Shown here: piece after piece, positions 1 through 5,528 of the stretch
How positions within the stretch are numbered: the first letter of the stretch is position 1
Layout of the letters: every line of letters begins with the position of its first letter
Assembly (NCBI GenBank): GCA_963589425.1
Contig: CAVAKZ010000100.1
Location: forward strand, 1 to 6,282
Length of the DNA: 6,282 nt
Direction of reading: 5' to 3'
Source of the DNA: CAKRJP01 sp963589425
GTDB taxonomy: Bacteria > Bacillota > Clostridia > Lachnospirales > Lachnospiraceae
Translations under genes and position numbers: made by a program
Notes under the pieces: model-generated
Databases searched by the model: none
The model's input: only the letters and a program-made list of their open reading frames with translations
What the model was told of the DNA's origin: nothing

Positions 1-42
1 ACCAGTAACCTCATGAGCAGCTCCAATACACGTTAGCTTCAT
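1..42 (-). CDS. MBL-fold (beta-CASP-like) metallo-hydrolase, N-terminal fragment
   Basis: Only the first 14 codons are present (MKLTCIGAAHEVTG); the gene continues past position 1. The opening beta strand followed by G-A-A-H-E-V-T-G is typical of the RNA-metabolising metallo-beta-lactamase family (beta-CASP exonuclease-like proteins, often annotated as MBL-fold hydrolases). The metal-binding HxHxDH motif and the beta-CASP domain would lie outside the window, so catalytic competence cannot be judged. The start is supported by AGGAG at 51-55 with an 8-nt spacer to the ATG at 40-42. It follows the adhesin in the same direction but is separated by two terminators and about 300 nt, so it is probably a separate transcription unit. 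The family call rests on 14 residues recalled from known proteins. Confidence 0.55.
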   Translation of the reverse strand, partial: MKLTCIGAAHEVTG

Positions 43-65
43 ATAATCAGCTCCTTTTTCTTTTT

Positions 66-93
66 ATTTTAGCACTTTTGCCATATTCCCTCC
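66..93 (-). promoter_or_regulatory. Possible promoter of the MBL-fold gene
   Basis: On the minus strand TG-C-TAAAAT (74 to 66) matches an extended -10 element. The -35 position 17 nt upstream (about 88-93) is poor, matching TTGACA at roughly three of six bases. Transcription would start near 59, leaving a leader of about 18 nt that includes the AGGAG site. It is weak by sequence alone, but the two terminators upstream make a local promoter necessary unless readthrough occurs. Confidence 0.3.
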
Positions 94-127
94 ATATATT
101 TTCTATTTTTTATATATTTTTAATAAT

Positions 128-159
128 AAAACCCAAGTACTTTTCAGAACTTGGGATTT
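128..159 (-). terminator. Factor-independent terminator upstream of the MBL-fold gene
   Basis: The stem pairs 132-138 (CCCAAGT) with 149-155 (ACTTGGG) around a 10-nt loop. On the minus strand it is followed directly by TTTTATTATTA. The plus-strand side has only ATTTATTC after the stem, so the main direction is minus. No recognised gene ends just before it: the adhesin already has its own terminator about 190 nt upstream. It either terminates an unannotated RNA from the 160-350 region, is a backup for the adhesin, or attenuates readthrough into the MBL-fold gene. Confidence 0.7.
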
Positions 160-172
160 ATTCAGATTAAAT

Positions 173-241
173 AAGTCTTACATTTTCAGGTATAAAGCCA
201 GACTTGCTTTATTGATTCCCCAAAGACCAAATATAAGACTT
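173..241 (-). ncRNA. Candidate structured RNA element (unidentified)
   Basis: On the minus strand a 13-bp stem pairs 229-241 with 173-185. Its one imperfect position is a U-G wobble on the minus transcript but a C-A mismatch on the plus strand, favouring a minus-strand RNA. Inside it GGU (226-228) can pair with ACC (189-191), and a 7-bp hairpin (192-198 with 206-212, AUAAAGC/GCUUUAU) carries a 7-nt loop. A 13-nt purine-rich bulge (213-225) contains GGGG. The element ends 13 nt before the terminator at 128-159, as a small RNA or a leader would. I do not recognise the family and see no convincing promoter upstream, so its 5' end is unknown. Confidence 0.35.
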
Positions 242-344
242 TGTTCTAATAACACCACCTATTATGCATCCTTGCTAACGAAAAAGATGTCGTTTCAAGT
301 CATGATACTTCTTATTTTCATCGACAGATTCTGAGAAAATGAGG

Positions 345-394
345 GCATAAAATACCCCTTACAATCAGCGTTTCCACTTTTTGTAAGGGGTATT
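345..394 (-). terminator. Terminator of the adhesin gene
   Basis: A 44-nt hairpin has arms 351-370 and 375-394. The outer 14 base pairs are perfect (AATACCCCTTACAA and its complement). A two-base internal mismatch then separates an inner stem capped, on the minus strand, by a GAAA tetraloop of the GNRA type. The minus transcript continues into TTTTA. It begins 52 nt after the adhesin stop codon. The plus-strand side lacks a T run. The layout is shared with the tsf terminator. Confidence 0.85.
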
Positions 395-446
395 CATCAT
401 CTTGGAAATCCAACTGCATACCTACTATACAGTTATTTTCAAATTT

Positions 447-3400
447 TTAATGTTTTTTACGACGTCTTCCACTGTATCCAAAGAATACCATTGCAATTCC
501 TGCAAGCAACAATCCCATGTATTCTTTTACGGATGCTTCATCGCCAGTCTGAACAGTTGCTGTCCGATTGCTTACAGAATTCTGAGAAGTTGATGCAGGT
601 GTTGAATCGGATGTATGTGATCCTGTCTTTTCAGATTTTTTTGTATATACATCCTCGAAAGCTACCGTTGAAGTTCCATTCTTTGATACTTCTACATCTG
701 TCTTGCTTCCTTCTGTTGCGTCGCCACCGTTTACGGAATACTTAACTGTTACTGCATTTCCTGTGATATCGTAGGTTGTTTCTTCTACGTTATACTTTCC
801 GGCTGCTACTTTATCGAGAGTCAGGGTGTATTTTTCATCCTCTCCCTTGGTGAAGTCCTTAAGCGTATAGTTCGTTACATCTCCGCTTGGGGCTGTTACT
901 GTAAACTTAAGTGCTCCCTCTGCCTCTGCATCTGTTACATCACCATTTATTGTCTTGGTGATTACTAAGCTGCCAGTTTCAATCCTTTCATTTTCAATAA
1001 TAAAGGTCTGACCACCTGAAAGTTCTGCATACTGGGTCCCAGCTTTAATATTTAATTTTAAAGTATTATATTTATTCTGATTTTCTTCACCTGTTGTATT
1101 TTTTATAAAGAAATAATGCTTATCAGCATCTTTTATCTTATAGCCGCTAGGAGCCTGAATCTCCTGATAATAATAAAGAGTATTTAGACTTAGGTCTTCA
1201 AACTTTGTCGATCCTGAACTATCTGTGCTTTGCTCACTCCTTTGCCCATCATCTTTGCTCTCCAATGTTACAGGATTTACTTCTTGAACTACAAATTTTG
1301 CCCCGGATAATCCATTTCCATTAGAATCTACTTTTTGGATATTAATAGAATTGGTAGTTCCTACAATAGTTGCATCGTCTTTCATCTTTATTACATTGGT
1401 ACTGATTTCTGATGATGTTTGGCTCTCTCCTTTTAAAGTGGCATTATTGGATACACTATAAGTCTGTCCATCAACTCTTCCGGCTGTATTTAGAGCAGCT
1501 CTATAGGTTACGGTCAGTGCTTTTTTATTTGGCACCGTCAATGTTAATACATTTCCACCGCTTTCCGATGTTCCAAAGGATGCTGTGTAATTCACAGCAT
1601 TTCCAGTGTTCATATCTTTGACACTTATACTATGGGTATCAAGTACTAAATTGCTATCCAGTTCATCAGTTAAGGTCAAGGTGTCCTTTCCTGGATTAAG
1701 ATCCTCTGATGCATAGTTTACGCCAATAGTATACTCCACAACATTTTTATCTGTAACCTGAACTCCCTTTTTGTCCAATTCCTTATTTACTATTTCAACG
1801 GTGGCTGTATCTGTCTTTCCACCAACAGCCACTCTATTGGTAAATGTCATCCCTTCACTCGACTGCTGAGAGTTGCTTGTATTGGTAAGTTTTGTTTGAT
1901 AGGACAACTCTATACGAATCTTAGAATCTTTTGTGAGATCAATATTATTAAGCGCGATGTTAAGTTTATTGGTATTCTGATCATATGAAACTGTTGCCTC
2001 ATTCCAGTTTGCTGTAACTGTTTTATCGTAATAATCCGATTGCACTGTACATTGCAATGAATTATCTACATATGTCATGCCTTCAGGAATAGTATCTACA
2101 ATTGTTTTTGCACTTTCAGGAAGTGATGCTCTCTGCCACGTTGCACCATCGTTTACAACTACCTTCCAGCTTGCAACTCCCCCTGAAATATTTCCTGTTT
2201 TATCAAGTGAAAAATTATAGTCTTTAAATTCTACCCCAGTACTATCATTTTCAGTATAATCCTTGTCTGACATATTATACTTAGAACTAATCTGATTATT
2301 AGCCCATCCTGTTTTTTCTGAACTACTATAATCAGTCTTATAGGTAATGGTAACAGTTCCGGTAATATCCTTCTTAAAGATTACTACCATTGTTCCTGCC
2401 GAATTATCAATAACCACTGTGTAATCTATATCTTTTGTTAATGAACTTACATTTCCATCGATTGTCTCAGAAACTGTTACATCATCTAAATATTTTCCTT
2501 TCCAGTTGTAATTATCCTGAAGGGTATCAGTTACTTCCAAATCCTTTACAGTTTTTCCGTCTGCTTTTACGGTCACTGTCCATGTAGCCTGTCTGTTTTC
2601 CTGATCAGCAACACCGCTCTTAGAGACAATATCCGGAGCAGGTATTGTATTGTTGATATCTACACTTCCTGTTGTATTATCGCCATCAGTATTCTCGATT
2701 TTGTTAGTAAATGTTTCTTTTCCTTCAAAATCTTTGGTCACCTTGGTCTGGTATACTATTTTGTATCCGCCCTGGCTTGCAGTCTGTTTTTCATCAAATG
2801 TATAAGTAAAACTACTTACGCCTTCTGTTATAGTTCCATCAGCAATTTTACTTCCGGCAACATTCCACTGAGTACCACTTGGATCATAATACACCTCATA
2901 GCTACCGGTATATTTCTGACCTTCTCCCAAGGTATCCGTAAATGTTTTTCCAGCCACAGTGCCAAATGTTCCGGGAATATAAATAGCTGTCCATGTGATT
3001 ACATATTCACCATCTTGATTTTTCTGAACCGTTCCTGTCTTTTTAAGTAGCTTATTTACAGGCGCAACCTGTGTCTTGGCACTTCCTTGTCCGCCTGTCC
3101 AGGTCCAATCTGCTTGATTTTGATTTGAAGCAGCATCAGTTTTACTTTTATCGACAAGCTTTGCTTTATAAGTGATCACATGATTACCGATTGCCAGACT
3201 TCCAAGATTTAAAGTAGCAGTAGAACCGCTTGTCGTTGCATCTGCAATTACTACACCATCCAGCTTAAACTGCGAATCGTCTGCAAATTGCAAATTGCTT
3301 CCCTGGGTGTCAGTTAACTTTACATCAGTAACATCCCTATCTGAAACATTTAAGTTGATTGTAAAATCTATGGTTCCATCACTATTTAATACATAACTTT

Positions 3401-4226
3401 TAGATCCTGAGATCTTTCCACTCTCAAAATTAATTGTAATGGGAAATGTTGTTCCATTACCTGGAAATTCTATGGTTGCATTGTCTTTATTATCTGTAAT
3501 ACTTCCATCTAAAGTTCCACTGAAGCTAAAGGTTCCTGAAATATAATCTGGATGAACTTCCAGGAAACCTTCTGTATAAGTAAAGGTAACTATATTATTC
3601 TCAATTTTATAGGTGCCTGCGCCTGCTGTATAGGTTCCGCCATCAATAGTTCCTGTTTTATCAGCAACCTTCAAGCCACTAGGAATTGTATAAGTCGAAA
3701 CTTTTATTCCATCTGCAGAGGGTTTATTATCCTCCGGAAAATTATAACTAAGACTAAATTCTATTGTTGAACCTCTAGGATAGGTTTTATTCGGATCATA
3801 TTGTTCCCCATTCACCTTAGCAATCACCACATTTGAAACCGCATTCTTAAGATCAATTGAATCAGATGATGAGCCGACATCGACTGGCTGTATATTCAAT
3901 TCATCCTCTAAAGATGCTAGGGAAACATCTTGGCTTGCTTCTCCGTCTTCCGAGTTGGTCTCTATATTTTCCTCATCATCATTCGTTTCTAAATCCGTCG
4001 TGCCAAGGCTGTCATTTTGCCCCTCTTCTTCAAGAGTTACTTCATTAGAATCGTCTGCCCCCCCCATAAAATCGGAGGTGTCTTCCTGTTGATTTGCACT
4101 TTCTGCACTCTCTGCAAAGGTCGTTATAGTTCCCTGTTGAAGAACCATAACTGAAACCAGCAAAAGTGCCAGCAAGCGTTTGCATTTCTCGTGTATTCTC
4201 ATTACTTTCGCATTCCTCACTTTCAT
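447..4226 (-). CDS. Large sortase-anchored, multidomain Cna-type adhesin
   Basis: This 1259-residue protein has a signal peptide (basic residues 1-18, hydrophobic core about 19-30, probable cleavage after A38). An acidic low-complexity linker follows (about 40-125), then an N-terminal beta-rich domain (about 130-270). Five divergent Cna collagen-binding-like repeats occupy about 271-950. Two Cna-B-type domains (about 959-1081 and 1084-1195), a Ser/Thr-rich stalk (1196-1224), the sorting motif VQTG (1225-1228), a membrane segment (about 1236-1252) and the tail RRRKKH complete it. It should be exported by Sec and covalently attached to peptidoglycan by a sortase not encoded here. Only two cysteines are visible (C15 in the signal peptide, C726), so a thioester adhesin domain is unlikely. 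The start is chosen because AAAGG (4234-4238) lies 7 nt upstream and a strong promoter sits just before it; ATG at codon 9 is less well placed. The ligand is unknown; the collagen-binding resemblance is to the fold only. An 8-G tract at codons 54-57 may make expression phase-variable. Confidence 0.9.
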   Translation of the reverse strand: MKVRNAKVMRIHEKCKRLLALLLVSVMVLQQGTITTFAESAESANQQEDTSDFMGGADDSNEVTLEEEGQNDSLGTTDLETNDDEENIETNSEDGEASQDVSLASLEDELNIQPVDVGSSSDSIDLKNAVSNVVIAKVNGEQYDPNKTYPRGSTIEFSLSYNFPEDNKPSADGIKVSTYTIPSGLKVADKTGTIDGGTYTAGAGTYKIENNIVTFTYTEGFLEVHPDYISGTFSFSGTLDGSITDNKDNATIEFPGNGTTFPITINFESGKISGSKSYVLNSDGTIDFTINLNVSDRDVTDVKLTDTQGSNLQFADDSQFKLDGVVIADATTSGSTATLNLGSLAIGNHVITYKAKLVDKSKTDAASNQNQADWTWTGGQGSAKTQVAPVNKLLKKTGTVQKNQDGEYVITWTAIYIPGTFGTVAGKTFTDTLGEGQKYTGSYEVYYDPSGTQWNVAGSKIADGTITEGVSSFTYTFDEKQTASQGGYKIVYQTKVTKDFEGKETFTNKIENTDGDNTTGSVDINNTIPAPDIVSKSGVADQENRQATWTVTVKADGKTVKDLEVTDTLQDNYNWKGKYLDDVTVSETIDGNVSSLTKDIDYTVVIDNSAGTMVVIFKKDITGTVTITYKTDYSSSEKTGWANNQISSKYNMSDKDYTENDSTGVEFKDYNFSLDKTGNISGGVASWKVVVNDGATWQRASLPESAKTIVDTIPEGMTYVDNSLQCTVQSDYYDKTVTANWNEATVSYDQNTNKLNIALNNIDLTKDSKIRIELSYQTKLTNTSNSQQSSEGMTFTNRVAVGGKTDTATVEIVNKELDKKGVQVTDKNVVEYTIGVNYASEDLNPGKDTLTLTDELDSNLVLDTHSISVKDMNTGNAVNYTASFGTSESGGNVLTLTVPNKKALTVTYRAALNTAGRVDGQTYSVSNNATLKGESQTSSEISTNVIKMKDDATIVGTTNSINIQKVDSNGNGLSGAKFVVQEVNPVTLESKDDGQRSEQSTDSSGSTKFEDLSLNTLYYYQEIQAPSGYKIKDADKHYFFIKNTTGEENQNKYNTLKLNIKAGTQYAELSGGQTFIIENERIETGSLVITKTINGDVTDAEAEGALKFTVTAPSGDVTNYTLKDFTKGEDEKYTLTLDKVAAGKYNVEETTYDITGNAVTVKYSVNGGDATEGSKTDVEVSKNGTSTVAFEDVYTKKSEKTGSHTSDSTPASTSQNSVSNRTATVQTGDEASVKEYMGLLLAGIAMVFFGYSGRRRKKH
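450..554 (-). other. C-terminal cell-wall sorting signal
   Basis: Residues 1225-1259 have the tripartite form of a sortase substrate: VQTG followed by DEASVKEY, a hydrophobic stretch (MGLLLAGIAMVFFGYSG) and the basic end RRRKKH. The pentapeptide is TVQTG rather than LPXTG, lacking the Leu-Pro; such variants with only x-TG conserved are common among clostridial surface proteins. The sortase would be expected to cut between T1227 and G1228. Confidence 0.8.
642..1352 (-). other. Two Cna-B-type domains of the adhesin
   Basis: The first domain (about residues 959-1081) starts INIQKVDSNG, includes YYYQEIQAPSGYK and ends FIIENER. This supplies the expected Lys965, Glu1022 and Asn1079 of an intramolecular isopeptide bond. 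The second (about 1084-1195) starts SLVITKTINGD, includes YNVEETTYD and ends VAFEDVY. By alignment its residues are Lys1091, Glu1149 and Asp1192, the last in place of the usual Asn. These domains normally act as rigid, protease-resistant stalk modules near the wall. Residue assignments are by eye. Confidence 0.75.
1377..3416 (-). repeat. Five tandem divergent Cna collagen-binding-like domains (protein-level repeat)
   Basis: Residues about 271-389, 391-529, 532-667, 669-814 and 815-950 share one pattern: a Lys-x-Gly start, an aromatic/aliphatic strand, an Asp-(Thr/Glu) turn, a Y-x-(T/A) strand late in the unit, and an Asn-containing last strand. Units 2-5 show K396/D431/N508, K536/D567/N643, K676/D711/N797 and K819/D854/N927, with K-to-D spacing of 31-35 and D-to-N of 73-86. 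This matches the Lys-Asn bond with catalytic Asp known in Cna-type domains. Unit 1 has D306 but an unclear Lys and Asn. The repeats are strongly diverged, so the array is old rather than freshly duplicated. Confidence 0.65.
4058..4065 (-). repeat. Poly-G tract (8 G on the coding strand) in the adhesin gene
   Basis: Eight consecutive C on the plus strand give ATG GGG GGG GCA in the coding strand (residues M54-A57), 16 residues after the predicted signal-peptide cleavage. It is in frame here. Removing one G gives a stop 10 codons after and including that ATG; adding one gives a stop at the eighth. A run this long stands out in an AT-rich gene and is a plausible slipped-strand switch. Confidence 0.8.
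4113..4226 (-). other. Sec signal peptide of the adhesin
   Basis: Residues 1-38 have a long basic n-region (K2, R4, K7, R10, K14, K16, R17), a hydrophobic core LLALLLVSVMVL and a polar c-region ending TTFA before ESAES. The most likely signal peptidase I cut is after A38. C15 is in the n-region and is not followed by a lipobox arrangement, so this is not a lipoprotein. Confidence 0.8.
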
Positions 4227-4233
4227 TAAGTTA

Positions 4234-4238
4234 CCTTT
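4234..4238 (-). promoter_or_regulatory. Ribosome-binding site of the adhesin gene
   Basis: AAAGG on the minus strand lies 7 nt before the ATG at 4226. It is weaker than the GGAGG sites of rpsB and tsf. It decides for the first ATG over the in-frame GTG at codon 3 and ATG at codon 9, both of which lie too far from it. Confidence 0.6.
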
Positions 4239-4249
4239 CCCACAGAATA

Positions 4250-4278
4250 ACTATAGTCACCCAGAAAGCCTATGTCAA
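4250..4278 (-). promoter_or_regulatory. Sigma-A-type promoter of the adhesin gene
   Basis: On the minus strand TTGACA (4278 to 4273) is a perfect -35, followed by a 17-nt spacer and TATAGT (4255 to 4250) as -10. Transcription would begin near 4243, giving a leader of about 17 nt, just enough for the AAAGG site. There is no room for a riboswitch or long leader, so any control is at initiation or through the poly-G tract. Confidence 0.8.
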
Positions 4279-4493
4279 TATTTTAATACTAAATAAATAA
4301 TTTTAGAATGTTGCACTTTTGGTTTATGCTCATTTTTTTTAATTATTCTTCATTATCCTATCTTTGCACTTACATGTTTTAAAAGGGCCCTCATATCTTC
4401 TTTGTATTCAATATTCTAAAAAGATGTTTATATCCTCCCATAAGGGGAAATATTCTTATGCTGATGATAATTCTCTACTCAATTTTTACGTAA
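4279..4493. other. AT-rich spacer between tsf terminator and adhesin promoter
   Basis: About 215 nt very rich in A and T, with a T8 run near 4332-4340, a GGGCCC palindrome at 4385-4390 and a small TCCC/GGGA hairpin near 4435-4450. All possible reading frames are short and lack a credible ribosome-binding site. I see no RNA gene or insertion-sequence end in it. Confidence 0.6.
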
Positions 4494-4537
4494 AAGAAGC
4501 CTTGTAAACAGTGTTCCCACTATTTGCAAGGCTTCTT
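4487..4537 (-). terminator. Terminator of the rpsB-tsf operon
   Basis: A 44-nt hairpin with arms 4494-4513 and 4518-4537 has 11 outer base pairs (AAGAAGCCTTG and complement), one C-A mismatch, a U-G wobble and an inner stem. On the minus strand it is capped by GGAA, a GNRA tetraloop. The transcript then runs into TTTTACG. It starts 30 nt after the tsf stop codon, separating the operon from the adhesin gene. Confidence 0.85.
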
Positions 4538-4567
4538 ATTATTTCATAAATTTAAGACAATATTAAA

Positions 4568-5500
4568 TTATGCATTCATCTGAGCTGCAACTTCTGCTGC
4601 AAAGTCCTCATTCTTCTTCTCAAGTCCTTCACCTGTCTCGAAACGGATGAAGTTCTTAACTGTAACGTTTGCTCCGTTCTCTTTAGCTACCTTCTCTACA
4701 TATTTAGCTACAGAAAGGTCGCTATCCTGAACGTATACCTGATCTAACAGGCAGATTTCTTTCAACTCTTTGTTAAGACGTCCTGTAATCATCTTTTCGA
4801 TGATGTTGTCCGGCTTCGGCTTAGCTGACTGAGCATTCTCGTTCTTAGCCTGTGCAAGAAGAATCTCTTTTTCATGCTCTAAGTACTCCTGATCTACGTC
4901 CTCGCGAGAAACATACTTTGGAGACATAGCAGCAACCTGCATTGCTACATTCTTAAGGCAAGTTCTAATCTCATCATTTACAACATCGGTATCAGCTTCT
5001 ACAAGAACACCAATACGTCCACCACCATGGATGTAAGATACTACGCATCCTTCTGTAGAAACCTTCTCGAATCTACGAATGCTAAGCTTCTCTCCGATGA
5101 TAGAAATCTTCTCATTCAAAGCATCCTGTACAGTCTTGCTTCCATCTTCTACCCATGCTTCTGCCAAAAATGCATCCATATCCTTAGCTTCTGTTGCAAT
5201 TGCCTGAGCTACTACATTCTTAACGAACGCCTGGAACTCTGCATTCTTAGCAACGAAGTCTGTCTCAGAGTTAACCTCTACTACAGCAGCTGTCTTGTCA
5301 TCGCGCACCTCTGCCATAACGATACCCTCTGCAGCAATACGGCCTGCCTTCTTAACAGCCTTAGCTTCACCGTTCTTTCTAAGGAACTCAACAGCTGCAT
5401 CCATATCTCCGTCTGTCTCAGTCAGAGCCTTCTTGCAGTCCATCATACCTGCTCCGGTCATCTCTCTTAACTCTTTTACCATCTTAGCTGTAACTGCCAT
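4568..5500 (-). CDS. tsf: Elongation factor Ts
   Basis: This 310-residue protein is the nucleotide exchange factor that releases GDP from EF-Tu in the cytoplasm. The N-terminal UBA-like domain is clear: MAVTAKMVKELREMTGAGMM, then DCKKAL (21-26). The core motif S-E-T-D-F-V-A-K-N at 78-86 carries the Asp81-Phe82 pair that corresponds to the residues inserted into EF-Tu to disturb its Mg and nucleotide site. The HGGGRIGVLVE segment (158-168) and a typical C-terminal part with KNFIRFETGEG (282-292) follow. The length fits the clostridial family. The start is placed at the second of two close ATGs because GGAGG at 5510-5514 is 9 nt from it but only 3 nt from the first, and the family begins M-A-V/E-T/I. 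It lies 28 nt after rpsB and ends just before a terminator, so it is the last gene of this operon. Confidence 0.97.
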   Translation of the reverse strand: MAVTAKMVKELREMTGAGMMDCKKALTETDGDMDAAVEFLRKNGEAKAVKKAGRIAAEGIVMAEVRDDKTAAVVEVNSETDFVAKNAEFQAFVKNVVAQAIATEAKDMDAFLAEAWVEDGSKTVQDALNEKISIIGEKLSIRRFEKVSTEGCVVSYIHGGGRIGVLVEADTDVVNDEIRTCLKNVAMQVAAMSPKYVSREDVDQEYLEHEKEILLAQAKNENAQSAKPKPDNIIEKMITGRLNKELKEICLLDQVYVQDSDLSVAKYVEKVAKENGANVTVKNFIRFETGEGLEKKNEDFAAEVAAQMNA

Positions 5501-5509
5501 CTTCATTAT

Positions 5510-5514
5510 CCTCC
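5510..5514 (-). promoter_or_regulatory. Ribosome-binding site of tsf
   Basis: GGAGG on the minus strand lies in the 28-nt rpsB-tsf gap. Its 9-nt spacing to the ATG at 5500, against 3 nt to the ATG at 5506, supports the MAVTAK start. Confidence 0.8.
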
Positions 5515-5528
5515 ATGCAAATGAAATC

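Larger units (their letters stand above)
43..350. other. Non-coding spacer between adhesin terminator and MBL-fold gene
   Basis: No convincing gene lies here. Every frame on the minus strand is broken by stops, although short open stretches exist, for example a frame reading SLIFGLWGINKASLALYLKM between stops around 182-243. The spacer holds a long imperfect stem (173-241), a factor-independent terminator (128-159), an AT-rich stretch and the putative promoter of the MBL-fold gene. Smaller minus-strand hairpins also occur: one with an AACGA/TCGTT stem and one with a TAATA/TATTA stem, both between about 245 and 300. It could be an RNA gene, a leader, or a decayed coding or repeat remnant. Confidence 0.5.

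Noticed and set aside
279..350. Minus-strand open stretch ending ESVDENKKYHDLKRHLFR-stop before the structured spacer
   Set aside because: It looks mildly protein-like, but it begins inside the adhesin terminator region without a start or ribosome-binding site, and I cannot match it to a family; a pseudogene call would be unsupported.
43..350. T-box, known riboswitch or CRISPR content in the long spacer
   Set aside because: There is no T-box AGGGTGGNACCGCG motif, no riboswitch core I recognise and no regularly spaced repeats.
2049..2051. C726 as part of a thioester adhesin domain
   Set aside because: A thioester domain needs a Cys and Gln in a dedicated fold near the N-terminus; C726 lies within a Cna-like repeat with no such context.
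402..4048. Several plus-strand frames of 63-84 codons opposite the adhesin gene
   Set aside because: They are short, overlap a clearly coding region, and none resembles a known protein or has a credible start signal.
4353..4394. Short minus-strand frame MRALLKHVSAKIG in the tsf-adhesin spacer
   Set aside because: It has thirteen residues, only a weak purine stretch before it and nothing recognisable, so chance is the simpler explanation.
351..4537. Insertion sequence or transposon carrying the adhesin
   Set aside because: There is no transposase, no inverted terminal repeats and no target duplication; the only flanking repeats are the two terminators.
5501..5506. Upstream in-frame ATG for tsf (MK extension)
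   Set aside because: It lies only 3 nt from GGAGG, while the next ATG has 9-nt spacing and gives the family N-terminus.
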